Positions 56,050 through 64,000 of a DNA stretch of 64,000 bases are shown piece by piece. Positions within the stretch are counted from its first letter, which is position 1. The number at the start of each line of letters is the position of its first letter. The stretch spans positions 744,001-808,000 of the forward strand of contig NZ_ANFZ01000009.1 of NCBI RefSeq assembly GCF_000331245.1, written 5' to 3'. Origin of the DNA: Blastomonas sp. AAP53. Lineage in GTDB: Bacteria; Pseudomonadota; Alphaproteobacteria; Sphingomonadales; Sphingomonadaceae. The notes under the pieces were generated by a model. The model had not been told where the DNA came from and did not search any database. It was given only the letters and a program-made list of their open reading frames with translations. Made by a program: the position numbers and the translations under genes.

Positions 56050-57230
56050 TCCGCAAGATCGTTCTGGGGCTGGCTCTGGTGCTGGGAGCGGGACTGGCCT
56101 TCACCGTCACCGTGTTGCCTGGCCTGTTCGAGAGCCAGACGAATGTCGTGACCGACGAGCCGCTGCCCGCGGTGCGCGCCGATGCGGCCAGGCTGCACGC
56201 CTCGTTGCAGATCGCCGACCTGCATGGCGACACGCTGTTGTGGAAGCGCAGCGTGCTCGACAAGGCCAGTCGCGGCCAGATCGATCTGCCCCGGCTGGAA
56301 ACGGGCAACGTGGCGCTGCAGGTGTTTTCCTCGGTCTCGAAGACGCCCAAAGGGCAGAATTACGACAGCAACCCATCGGATACCGACAATATTACATTGC
56401 TCGCCATGGCGCAGCTGCAGCCGGTAAAAACCTGGTTCTCGGTGCACGAGCGCTCTATGTATCACGGACGCAAGCTGGAAGTGGCAGCCAAAGCCTCCAA
56501 CAGCCGCCTGATGCTGATCCGCAAGCCCGATGATGTCGACCGCCTGCTGGCCGCCCGCGCCGCTGGCGATCAGGTGACCGGCGCGCTCTATTCGGTCGAA
56601 GGGCTGCAGAACCTGGAGGGCAAGGCGGAAAATCTCGACCGGCTCTACGGCGTCGGCATGCGGATGGCCGGCCTTGTGCATTTCTTCGACAACGAACTCG
56701 CCGGATCGATGCACGGCGAGGCCAAGGGCGGGCTCACGCCCTTCGGCCGCCGCATGGTCCGCGCGATGGAGGCCAAAGGCATCATCGTCGATATCGCGCA
56801 TTCCAGCCACAAGTCGGTCGCCGATATCCTCGCCATGGCGCGCCGACCGGTCGTCTCCAGCCATGGCGGCGTGCAGGCGGTGTGCAAGGTCAACCGCAAC
56901 CTGTCCGACACTGAAATCCGCGGTGTCGCCGCCACCGGTGGCATCATCGGCATCGGCTATTGGGATGGCGCATTGTGTTCGACCGATCCGAAGAAAATCG
57001 CGCAGTCGATCAGGCATGTGCGCGATCTGGTCGGCATCCAGCACGTCGCGCTGGGCAGCGATTTCGATGGTGCGGTGACCACGCGGTTCGACACGAGCCA
57101 GATCGTCCAGGTGACGCAGGCGTTGATCGATATCGGCTTGTCCGAGGCCGAAATTCGCAGCGTGATGGGTGGCAATACGCTGCGCCTCATCAAACAGGGC
57201 ATTGAACCGCAGCCCGGCAAGGCCCTATAG
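56046..57230 (+). CDS. Membrane-type dipeptidase (M19, renal dipeptidase family)
   Basis: A 394-residue zinc dipeptidase with an N-terminal signal or anchor (IVLGLALVLGAGLAFTVTV). The zinc ligands include H60 and D62 (ADLHGDTLLW), the Glu in LYSVEGLQ and the His pair in IVDIAHSSHKS and VSSHGG; the terminal GSDFDGA is typical. It is expected to act in the periplasm on dipeptides. The start is GTG 56046, in GTGA overlap with folA. Its place in a nucleotide/cofactor operon is unusual. Confidence 0.93.
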   Translation: MIRKIVLGLALVLGAGLAFTVTVLPGLFESQTNVVTDEPLPAVRADAARLHASLQIADLHGDTLLWKRSVLDKASRGQIDLPRLETGNVALQVFSSVSKTPKGQNYDSNPSDTDNITLLAMAQLQPVKTWFSVHERSMYHGRKLEVAAKASNSRLMLIRKPDDVDRLLAARAAGDQVTGALYSVEGLQNLEGKAENLDRLYGVGMRMAGLVHFFDNELAGSMHGEAKGGLTPFGRRMVRAMEAKGIIVDIAHSSHKSVADILAMARRPVVSSHGGVQAVCKVNRNLSDTEIRGVAATGGIIGIGYWDGALCSTDPKKIAQSIRHVRDLVGIQHVALGSDFDGAVTTRFDTSQIVQVTQALIDIGLSEAEIRSVMGGNTLRLIKQGIEPQPGKAL

Positions 57231-57237
57231 GGCGGCC

Positions 57238-58161
57238 ATGATCAGGGTGGAGGGCAGCGACCGGCTGCCAGAACGGTTGCGCGGGGGCATCATCGCGCTG
57301 GGGAATTTTGACGGCTTTCATGCCGGTCATCAGGCCGTGATCGGGCGTGCCATCGCCTGGGCCAAGGCCGAGGCCCGGCCCGCGATCGTTGCCACCTTCG
57401 ATCCGCACCCGGTGCGCTATTTCAAGCCCGATGTCGCGCCCTTCCGCCTCACCAGCCTCGACCAGCGCCAGGCGCTGTTTGCTGAGGCGGGCGCGGATGC
57501 GATGCTGGTGTTCGCGTTCGACGAGACGCTCGCCAACACCCGCGCGGAAAGCTTTGTCGCCGATCTGCTGGTCAAGCGCTTCGGCGCGGCGGGCGTCGTC
57601 ACCGGCGAGGATTTCACCTTCGGCAAGGGTCGTGGCGGCAACATCCATGTGCTGCGCGATCTCGGCGCGCTGATGGGGCTGAAAAGCCATGCGGTTGGCC
57701 CGGTGACCACCGAGGATGCGGTGATCTCCTCCAGCCGCATCCGGCAATGCCTGATCGAGGGCAGACCTGACGAAGCCGAACGGCTGATGACGCGGCCCTT
57801 CGCGGTGCAGGGCGTGGTGCAGCATGGCGACAAGAACGGCCGCCTGCTGGGCTTTCCCACCGCCAATATCGATATGGGCAGCTATCTGCGGCCCATGTAC
57901 GGGGTTTATGCCGTCACCGGGCACCTGGCCGATGGCCGGGTGCTGAAAGGTGCCGCGAACCTCGGCATCCGTCCGCAGTTCGATCCGCCCAAGGAACTGC
58001 TCGAGCCGCATTTCTTCGACTTCAACGAAGACCTGTACGGCCAGACGATCGAGGTGGCGCTACGCCACTTCATCCGGCCCGAAGCGAAGTTCAGCGATTG
58101 GGACGAGCTCAAGCGCCAGATCGATGCGGACTGCGTGCGCGCGCGGGAATTGCTTGCCTGA
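57238..58161 (+). CDS. ribF: Bifunctional riboflavin kinase/FAD synthetase
   Basis: A 307-residue enzyme making FMN and FAD from riboflavin. The N-terminal nucleotidyltransferase has GNFDGFHAGHQ, FDPHPVRYF and SSSRIRQCL; the C-terminal kinase has GDKNGRLLGFPTANI, YGVYAV and the family end LRPEAKF-like RHFIRPEAKFSDWDEL. It starts seven bases after the dipeptidase stop and is 30 bases from ileS, the usual ribF-ileS order. Confidence 0.97.
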   Translation: MIRVEGSDRLPERLRGGIIALGNFDGFHAGHQAVIGRAIAWAKAEARPAIVATFDPHPVRYFKPDVAPFRLTSLDQRQALFAEAGADAMLVFAFDETLANTRAESFVADLLVKRFGAAGVVTGEDFTFGKGRGGNIHVLRDLGALMGLKSHAVGPVTTEDAVISSSRIRQCLIEGRPDEAERLMTRPFAVQGVVQHGDKNGRLLGFPTANIDMGSYLRPMYGVYAVTGHLADGRVLKGAANLGIRPQFDPPKELLEPHFFDFNEDLYGQTIEVALRHFIRPEAKFSDWDELKRQIDADCVRARELLA

Positions 58162-58191
58162 AAGCGCCGCGCCCCTTAAGCGCCAGCGTCT

Positions 58192-61100
58192 ATGACTGAT
58201 CAATCTGCAAGCCCCGCCACGGACTATAAAGACACCGTCTTTTTGCCCGCCACCGACTTCCCGATGAAGGCTGGCCTCGCCCAGAAGGAACCGGCTATTC
58301 TGGCGCGCTGGCAGGAGGCCGACCTCTACCGCCAGCTGCGCGACGCGCGACAAGGTCGTGAAAAGTTCATCCTCCACGATGGCCCGCCGTACGCGAATGG
58401 CGACATGCATATCGGCCATGCGCTCAACCATATCCTCAAGGACATGGTCTGCCGCACCCAGTCGCTGCTCGGCAAAGACGCGCCGTACGTTCCCGGCTGG
58501 GACTGCCACGGTCTTCCGATCGAGTGGAAGATCGAGGAGCAGTATCGCAAGAAGAAGCTCAACAAGGACGAGGTCGATCCGGTCGCGTTCCGCGCCGAAT
58601 GCCGCGCTTATGCCCAGCATTGGGTGAACACCCAGCGCGAGCAGCTGAAGCGCCTCGGCATCAACGGCGACTGGGACAACCCGTACCTGACAATGGATTT
58701 CGCCGCCGAAGCGACCATCGTGCAGGAGCTGATGAAGTTTGCGGAAACCGGCCAGCTCTATCGCGGCGCCAAGCCGGTGATGTGGTCACCGGTCGAAAAG
58801 ACCGCACTCGCCGAGGCCGAGGTCGAATATGCCGATGTGACGAGCACGCAGATCGATGTGGCGTTCGAGATTGTCGAGGCTCCGAATGCGCCCGAACTGG
58901 TCGGTGCCTATGCGGTCATCTGGACGACCACACCGTGGACGATCCCGGTGAACCAGGCTTTGGCTTATGGGCCTGATGTCATGTATATCCATTGTCTTGA
59001 CGGAAGTGGCCCAGAGCAACGCGAGATACTTATCGCTGAGCCACTCAAGGCACAGGTTGAAGCCCGGCTAGGACGCACGTTCCTGGAAATTGGCTGGTAT
59101 CCGGGCTCCACTCTAGCAGGCGCCACCGCCCGCCACCCGATGTCGGGCAAGCTGTTCTCCGGCGAAAGCCGGAGTCCAGGAGCGGAGGGCACGAACCCAA
59201 CCCTGGACCCCGGCGTTCGCCGGGGAACGGCAGAAGAGATGGCAGCGCTCACCCGCGCGGCAGAATTCTTCGATCGCCCCCGCCCCTTCCTGCCCGGCGA
59301 TTTCGTCACCACTGACGCAGGTACTGGCCTCGTCCATATGTCGCCCGACCATGGCGAGGACGATTTCGACCTGTGCAAGGCGCATGGCATCGAGCCGGTG
59401 TTCGCGGTCGAGGGCGACGGGCGCTATCGCGATGACTGGGCGTGGCTCGGCGGTGCGGATGAACGGCGGATGTCGGTGATCAACCCCAAGTTCAATGCGC
59501 CCGATGGCCCGATCTGCGAGGACCTGCGCGCGGCAGGGGCGTTGCTCTCGGCCGATGCGTTTCAGCACAGCTATCCGCACTCGTGGCGCTCCAAGGCGCG
59601 GGTGATCTATCGCTGCACGCCTCAGTGGTTCATCCCGATGGATAAACCCATAGAGCCCCTCCCCTTCAGGGGAGGGGTTGGGGTGGGGAATGGAATTTCC
59701 GTCGCCAGTGACTCCCCCACCCCCAACCCCTCCCCTAAAGGGGAGGGGCTTAAGACACTCCGCCAAACCGCGATGCAGGCGATCACCGACACCCGGTGGG
59801 TCCCCGCCAAGGGCGAGAACCGCATCCGCTCGATGGTCGAGGGCCGCCCCGACTGGGTGATCAGCCGCCAGCGCGCCTGGGGCGTTCCGATCACCCTGTT
59901 CGTCAACCGCAAGACCGGCCAGTATCTCAAGGACATTCACGTCAACGCGCGCATCGTCGCCGCGATGCGCGAGGCCGGTGTCGATGCGTGGAACGACGCC
60001 GCCGCCCCTGCCCTGCTCGGCTCCGATTACGACATTGCCGATTACGAGCGCGTCACCGACATTCTCGATGTCTGGTTCGACAGCGGCTGCACCCATGCAT
60101 TCGTGCTCGAAAGCGGCAAATGGCCCGATCTGACGCGGCCCGAAGGCCATGTCGGCCCCTGGGCGGACCTGTATCTCGAAGGATCGGATCAGCATCGCGG
60201 CTGGTTCCAGTCCTCGCTGATGGAAAGCTGCGGAACACGCGGCCATGCGCCGTACAAGGCGGTGCTGACCCATGGCTTCACCATGGACGCCAAGGGCATG
60301 AAGATGTCCAAGTCGCTGGGCAACACCATCGATCCGCTGACGCTGATCAAGGATTCGGGCGCGGACATCCTGCGGCTGTGGGCGCTGTCGGTCGATTTCA
60401 CCGAGGATCACCGCATCGGCAAGGAAATCCTCGCCGGCGTCTCGGACCAGTATCGCAAGCTGCGCAACACCTTCCGCTACATGCTCGGCGCGCTCGCCGG
60501 GTTCGATGAGGCCGAGCGGGTTGCGGTCGAGGATATGCCCGAGCTGGAGCGCTATGTGTTGCACCTGCTCGCGGATCTGGACACGAAGCTCAAACAGGCT
60601 ACGCAAGACTTCGACTACAACACCTACGTCCGCACGCTCGCCGATTTCGCCAACAACGACCTGTCGGCGTTCTTCTTCGATATCCGCAAGGATTGCCTCT
60701 ATTGCGACATCGGCCCCGCGCACCCGCACGGCACCGACAAGCGCCGCGCCTACCGCACGGTGCTGAACGTGCTATTCGAGGCTCTGGTGCGCTACACCGC
60801 ACCGGTTTTGGTATTCACGGCAGAGGAAGTGTGGACCACGCGCTATCCCGATGGCGGCAGCGTGCATCTGCTGGAATGGCCGGAGCTGCCGGAACTCGGG
60901 GACAGTGAAGGCAATCGCGACCTTGATGGCCTGAATGACATCGAACGCAAATGGGATCGTCTGCGCAAGCTGCGTCGTGACGTAACCGAAGCGATAGAAC
61001 CTCTGCGTCGCGACAAAACTGTTCGCTCCAGCCTTGAGGCCGAAGTGAAAATCGGCGGCGATACTGCATCGCAAGGCGATTTCTCGGCAGCCGAAATGGC

Positions 61101-61257
61101 AGAGCTGTTCATCACTGCAGATGTGGCATTGGCCCCTGTCGAAGCCATCGAAGTCACGCGCACCAGCCACCACAAATGCGGCCGCTGCTGGCGTCACCTC
61201 CCCGAGGTGACCGAGGACGGGAACCTGTGCGATCGCTGCTCAGAGATGCTGGCGTGA
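58192..61257 (+). CDS. ileS: Isoleucyl-tRNA synthetase with two in-frame repeat insertions
   Basis: A 1021-residue class I synthetase, longer than the usual 930-970. The catalytic motifs HIGH (H73) and KMSKS (K704) are intact, and a C-terminal zinc finger (CGRC and CDRC) is present. The extra length comes from two palindromic repeats that stay in frame: one at residues about 321-346 in the editing region, before FLPGDFVTTDAGTG, and another at about 488-520, between PQWFIPMDKP and TLRQTAMQAI. Both encode Gly/Pro/Ser-rich loops with no family likeness. The gene is essential, so the inserts must be tolerated. Confidence 0.97.
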   Translation: MTDQSASPATDYKDTVFLPATDFPMKAGLAQKEPAILARWQEADLYRQLRDARQGREKFILHDGPPYANGDMHIGHALNHILKDMVCRTQSLLGKDAPYVPGWDCHGLPIEWKIEEQYRKKKLNKDEVDPVAFRAECRAYAQHWVNTQREQLKRLGINGDWDNPYLTMDFAAEATIVQELMKFAETGQLYRGAKPVMWSPVEKTALAEAEVEYADVTSTQIDVAFEIVEAPNAPELVGAYAVIWTTTPWTIPVNQALAYGPDVMYIHCLDGSGPEQREILIAEPLKAQVEARLGRTFLEIGWYPGSTLAGATARHPMSGKLFSGESRSPGAEGTNPTLDPGVRRGTAEEMAALTRAAEFFDRPRPFLPGDFVTTDAGTGLVHMSPDHGEDDFDLCKAHGIEPVFAVEGDGRYRDDWAWLGGADERRMSVINPKFNAPDGPICEDLRAAGALLSADAFQHSYPHSWRSKARVIYRCTPQWFIPMDKPIEPLPFRGGVGVGNGISVASDSPTPNPSPKGEGLKTLRQTAMQAITDTRWVPAKGENRIRSMVEGRPDWVISRQRAWGVPITLFVNRKTGQYLKDIHVNARIVAAMREAGVDAWNDAAAPALLGSDYDIADYERVTDILDVWFDSGCTHAFVLESGKWPDLTRPEGHVGPWADLYLEGSDQHRGWFQSSLMESCGTRGHAPYKAVLTHGFTMDAKGMKMSKSLGNTIDPLTLIKDSGADILRLWALSVDFTEDHRIGKEILAGVSDQYRKLRNTFRYMLGALAGFDEAERVAVEDMPELERYVLHLLADLDTKLKQATQDFDYNTYVRTLADFANNDLSAFFFDIRKDCLYCDIGPAHPHGTDKRRAYRTVLNVLFEALVRYTAPVLVFTAEEVWTTRYPDGGSVHLLEWPELPELGDSEGNRDLDGLNDIERKWDRLRKLRRDVTEAIEPLRRDKTVRSSLEAEVKIGGDTASQGDFSAAEMAELFITADVALAPVEAIEVTRTSHHKCGRCWRHLPEVTEDGNLCDRCSEMLA
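59154..59228 (+). repeat. Palindromic repeat in frame inside ileS (CCGGCGAAAGCCGG type)
   Basis: A 75-base, 25-codon element with 27-base inverted arms (59154-59180 and 59202-59228) that match except at a few positions, with core TCCGGCGAAAGCCGGAGTCC. The middle 21 bases form the loop. Similar palindromes are common in intergenic regions of sphingomonads (recall, not checked). Its length in whole codons keeps ileS open. Confidence 0.85.
59654..59750 (+). repeat. Palindromic repeat in frame inside ileS (GC-clamp type)
   Basis: Two 35-36 base arms, 59654-59688 and 59715-59750, are inverted copies of each other, and each arm is itself a hairpin (CCCCTCCCC with GGGGAGGGG). It reads on one strand as LPFRGGVGVG and SPTPNPSPKGEG, a peptide pattern seen widely where this repeat invades coding sequence. 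It interrupts the ileS core between conserved blocks. The opposite strand is also open over the element. Confidence 0.9.
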
Positions 61258-61276
61258 GCGTGCTGCCGATCCCTCT

Positions 61277-61378
61277 CCGTCATGCTGAACTTGTTTCAGC
61301 ACCCATCCATCGTCTGGGTGCCGATAGGGCGAAGGCGCTTGGTGCCCGATGGGCCCTGAAACGAGTTCAGGGTGACGG
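61277..61378 (+). repeat. Palindromic repeat between ileS and lspA
   Basis: Arms CCGTCATGCTGAACTTGTTT and its inverted partner ending in AACGAGTTCAGGGTGACGG enclose a 40-base variable centre. It fills most of the 148-base gap between ileS and lspA and might shape the junction transcript. It is a third sequence type, unlike the two inside ileS. Confidence 0.88.
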
Positions 61379-61405
61379 TTTTGTGCCGCGCCGGGAGCGC
61401 ATCGC

Positions 61406-61978
61406 ATGACCCTCGCTCGTTTCCGGACCGAGGGTATCGCGCTGGCGTTCGCCATTCTCGTCATCGACCAGATCGTCAAGTTCATCGTCGCAGGGCCGCT
61501 GGCGCTGAGCAGCCGGTTGCAGATCGAGATCATGCCGTTCTTCAACCTGACCTGGGCGGAGAATCGCGGCGTCTCGATGGGGTTCCTCACCGCGCAGACC
61601 GATACCGCCCGCTGGCTGCTGGTCGCGCTCACCGGGCTGATCGCCGCGGTTGTGCTGCTGTGGATGTGGAAGGAGCGCGCGCGCGGGGACATCATCGCGC
61701 TCGGCATGATCCTGGGCGGGGCCTTGGGCAACATCGTCGATCGTGCTCGGCTAGGCTATGTCGTCGATTATGCCGACCTGCATTTCGGCACATTCCGGCC
61801 GTTCATGATCTTCAATATCGCCGATGCCGCGATCACTCTGGGCGTGCTGTTATTGCTTGCCCGCGTTCTGATAATCGGCGACAAAGCCACCAAATCCGAA
61901 GGCCCTACAGCGGGCGTTCAGCATGGCGAGCATAGCGGTGACGCTACAGTGGCCAAGACGGAGAATGACCATGTTTAA
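61406..61978 (+). CDS. lspA: Lipoprotein signal peptidase II
   Basis: A 190-residue, four-helix inner-membrane aspartic protease that cleaves the signal of lipidated prolipoproteins. Catalytic Asp residues lie in GNIVDRARLG and FNIADAAITLG; LTWAENRGVSMGF is the family block. The C-terminal 25 residues form a hydrophilic tail longer than usual. Its end overlaps the next lipoprotein gene by eight bases. Confidence 0.96.
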   Translation: MTLARFRTEGIALAFAILVIDQIVKFIVAGPLALSSRLQIEIMPFFNLTWAENRGVSMGFLTAQTDTARWLLVALTGLIAAVVLLWMWKERARGDIIALGMILGGALGNIVDRARLGYVVDYADLHFGTFRPFMIFNIADAAITLGVLLLLARVLIIGDKATKSEGPTAGVQHGEHSGDATVAKTENDHV

Positions 61979-62399
61979 TTCGGGGCGCAAACTGGCCCTT
62001 ATCGCCGGTATCTCGGTCGCAGCCGCGACGCTTTCTGCCTGCGGCTCTGGCGGCGGCATCTTCGACCGCGAGCGGCCCGATGAATTCGCCGTATCGCGTC
62101 AGGCACCCCTGGTGATCCCGCCCGATTTCGCCCTGACCCCGCCGACCCCCGGCGCTGCGCGTCCACAGTCGGTTGCCGCCAGCCAGCAGGCGCTCGATGC
62201 CCTGTTCGGTGGCCCGCAGCAGCGCAGCGGTGTCGAAGGCGCAGCACTCGACCGTGCCGGATCGCCCGATGCCGCGATCCGCTCGCAGGTCGGCGACCCC
62301 AAGACTCAGACCACCGACAAGGGTGCCACCACCCGCGATATCGTCGCTGCGCCCGAAGGCGATGGCCAGGACGCGAAAGCCTCCGTGCCGCAGCCATAA
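61971..62399 (+). CDS. bamF: DUF3035 lipoprotein, BamF-like
   Basis: A 142-residue lipoprotein with lipobox LSAC after a signal (ALIAGISVAAATLSAC). The DUF3035 core is RPDEFAVSRQAPLVIPPDF, which is the family of BamF, a BAM-complex accessory in Caulobacter-type bacteria. The C-terminus is low-complexity. ATG 61971 with GGAG seven bases upstream is favoured over 61965. It overlaps lspA, a fitting partner since it needs lipid processing. Confidence 0.9.
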   Translation: MFNSGRKLALIAGISVAAATLSACGSGGGIFDRERPDEFAVSRQAPLVIPPDFALTPPTPGAARPQSVAASQQALDALFGGPQQRSGVEGAALDRAGSPDAAIRSQVGDPKTQTTDKGATTRDIVAAPEGDGQDAKASVPQP

Positions 62400-62417
62400 G
62401 CGCATTCAACCAGACAC

Positions 62418-62456
62418 AAAAAAGCCCGGCGATCCAAGGATCTGCCGGGCTTTTTT
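62418..62456. terminator. Bidirectional terminator between bamF and dxs
   Basis: GCCCGGC and GCCGGGC form a stem with an inner GATCC/GGATC stem; A-run before and T-run after let it stop transcription from either side. bamF and dxs are convergent here. Confidence 0.92.
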
Positions 62457-62477
62457 ATGTCTGTTGCTGAGGTGGGA

Positions 62478-64000
62478 TCAGGCGCGCGCGCCATCCCCCA
62501 CCACCGCCACGCCAGCGCTGTTATGGCGCAGCGCCTTGAGCACGCAGTCGACGATGCCGTCGGCGTCGAGCCCGGCTTCGGCATACTGCTTTTCGGGCTT
62601 TTCATGTTCCTGGAAGATATCGGGCAGACGCAATGTGCGCAGCTTGAGCCCCGAATCGATCAGGCCCGCATCCGACGCCATGGTCAGCACATGCGCGCCC
62701 AGGCCACCGATCGCACCCTCTTCCACCGTAACGCACACCTCGTGCGTCGCCAGCAGCTTGCGGATCATCTCTTCGTCGAGCGGCTTGGCAAAGCGCAGGT
62801 CGGCGACCGTGGTCGACAGGCCCTTGGCATCGAGCAGGTCAGCGGCCTTCTGCGCTTCTGCGAGACGCGTGCCGAGCGAGAGGATCGCGACCTTCTTGCC
62901 CTCGCGCACGATGCGGCCCTTGCCGATTTCCAGCCGCTCCGGAACCTCGGGCAGTGCCACGCCGGTGCCATTGCCGCGCGGATAGCGGAACGCGATCGGG
63001 CCGCTGTCGTGACAGGCGGCGGTGTAGGTCATGTGGACCAGTTCGGCCTCGTCGGCGGCGGCCATCACCACCATGTTGGGCAATGTCGCCAGATACGTGA
63101 CGTCGAACGATCCGGCATGCGTCGAGCCATCGGCCCCCACCAGCCCGGCGCGATCGATCGCGAAGCGCACCGGCAGATTCTGGATCGCGACATCGTGCAC
63201 CACCTGGTCATAGGCGCGCTGCAGGAACGTCGAATAGATCGCGCAGAAGGGGCGCATGCCCTGCGCTGCCAGGCCAGCCGCGAAGGTCACCGCGTGCTGC
63301 TCGGCAATGCCGACGTCGAAGCTGCGGTCGGGGTGCGCCTTGGCGAACTTGTCGACCCCGGTGCCCGAGGGCATTGCCGCAGTGATCGCGCAGATCGTGG
63401 GGTCGGTATCGGCGAGCTTGGCCAGCGTTTCGCCGAACACGTTCTGGTACGCAGGCGGGCCAGCTGCTGCCTTGTCCTGCTTGCCGGTGATGACATCGAA
63501 CTTGGCAACACCGTGATATTTGTCGGCAGCCGCTTCGGCAGGCGCATAGCCCTTGCCCTTTTGCGTCACGACATGGATCAGGCACGGCCCTTCGGCAGCG
63601 TCGCGGACATTCTCGAGTACTGCGACCAGCTGGTCCATGTTGTGACCGTCGATCGGGCCGACATAATAGAAGCCCAGTTCCTCGAACAACGTGCCGCCCA
63701 TCGCCATGCCGCGCGCGTATTCATCGGTCTTGCGCGCCGCCTGGTGCAGGCTCTTGGGCAGCTTGCGCGCCAGACGCTTCAGCGCCTCGCGCACGCCCAG
63801 GAACTCGCGGCTCGATACGATGCGCGCGAGATAGCCCGACAGCCCGCCCACCGGCGGTGCGATCGACATGTCGTTATCGTTGAGGATCACGACCAGCCGG
63901 TTACCCGCACGCTCGGCGTTGTTCATCGCTTCATAGGCCATGCCGGCGCTCATCGCGCCATCGCCGATCACCGCGATCGCCTTGCCGGGCGCTCCCGTCA
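62478..64000 (-). CDS. dxs: 1-deoxy-D-xylulose-5-phosphate synthase, C-terminal part (runs off the right edge)
   Basis: About 507 codons of the usual 620-640 are present; the N-terminal part is beyond base 64000. The frame enters as [21 protein letters not shown], the TPP-binding domain. [24 protein letters not shown], and the C-terminal transketolase domain ([16 protein letters not shown]) follow. It makes DXP from pyruvate and glyceraldehyde-3-phosphate, the entry step of the MEP isoprenoid pathway. An internal ATG near 63971 is not the start. Confidence 0.97.
   Translation of the reverse strand, partial: TGAPGKAIAVIGDGAMSAGMAYEAMNNAERAGNRLVVILNDNDMSIAPPVGGLSGYLARIVSSREFLGVREALKRLARKLPKSLHQAARKTDEYARGMAMGGTLFEELGFYYVGPIDGHNMDQLVAVLENVRDAAEGPCLIHVVTQKGKGYAPAEAAADKYHGVAKFDVITGKQDKAAAGPPAYQNVFGETLAKLADTDPTICAITAAMPSGTGVDKFAKAHPDRSFDVGIAEQHAVTFAAGLAAQGMRPFCAIYSTFLQRAYDQVVHDVAIQNLPVRFAIDRAGLVGADGSTHAGSFDVTYLATLPNMVVMAAADEAELVHMTYTAACHDSGPIAFRYPRGNGTGVALPEVPERLEIGKGRIVREGKKVAILSLGTRLAEAQKAADLLDAKGLSTTVADLRFAKPLDEEMIRKLLATHEVCVTVEEGAIGGLGAHVLTMASDAGLIDSGLKLRTLRLPDIFQEHEKPEKQYAEAGLDADGIVDCVLKALRHNSAGVAVVGDGARA

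Noticed and set aside
55524-57044. A 506-codon minus-strand frame opposite folA and the dipeptidase
   Set aside because: Same shadow effect. It spans the boundary of two coupled plus-strand genes and has no domain.
59654-59750. Rho-independent terminator or CRISPR-like unit inside ileS
   Set aside because: The hairpins are very stable but lack a T-run and the sequence is an isolated palindrome, not a spaced direct repeat.

Overview
The window looks like chromosomal DNA from a GC-rich alphaproteobacterium, most likely of the order Sphingomonadales. This rests on three large TonB-dependent receptors, a BamF-type (DUF3035) lipoprotein, DUF3667 and DUF885 proteins, a beta-propeller phytase beside a TonB receptor, and palindromic repeats of a kind common in sphingomonads. 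I cannot name the genus from the sequence alone. I see no phage, IS element, CRISPR array or rRNA operon. One tRNA-Lys(TTT) gene is present.

Layout. 1-10031: peptidases, a TonB receptor, an acyl-CoA thioesterase, FKBP isomerase, rpsU, SRAP/YedK, class II aldolase, an orphan 2Fe-2S oxidoreductase subunit, family 5 uracil-DNA glycosylase and folK. 10116-10191: tRNA-Lys. 10240-21185 (minus strand): a tightly packed eleven-gene cobalamin operon, btuB-cobD-cobO-btuF-btuC-btuD-cbiB-cobQ-cobT-cobS-cobC. It is preceded by a cobalamin riboswitch, and cobU runs the other way from the same intergenic region. The operon couples outer-membrane and inner-membrane corrinoid uptake to adenosylation, amidation, aminopropanol attachment and nucleotide-loop assembly. 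No corrin-ring genes lie in the window, so this looks like a salvage and completion system.

22158-36303: a GGDEF-EAL protein, DUF885 peptidase, MATE transporter, glycosyltransferase, SleB-like hydrolase, CHASE2-EAL protein, an uncatalogued 22-codon gene with its own terminator, a flavin reductase/crotonase fusion, DUF3667 and a thioesterase. 36403-40062: a TonB receptor divergent from a secreted beta-propeller phytase, probably a phytate-use pair. 40065-53719: queF, a proline-rich membrane protein, an S10 carboxypeptidase, a TonB-domain-like secreted protein, a PhyH dioxygenase, a small islet beside a broken arsC-like gene, GDPD, panB, a MetX-like secreted hydrolase and two diguanylate cyclases.

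53946-62399 (plus strand): a housekeeping string purE-purK-folA-dipeptidase-ribF-ileS-lspA-bamF, largely joined by overlapping start and stop codons. Three different palindromic repeats sit here. Two lie in frame inside ileS and lengthen the enzyme; the third fills the ileS-lspA gap. The window ends inside dxs (minus strand), as it begins inside an oligopeptidase B gene (minus strand).

Most noteworthy: the two in-frame repeat insertions in ileS, the flavin reductase/crotonase fusion, the Trp-rich 22-residue peptide gene at 33020, the single-riboswitch cobalamin operon, and the arsC stump with a small AT-richer islet at 46553-47293. I did not find a convincing defence or secretion system.
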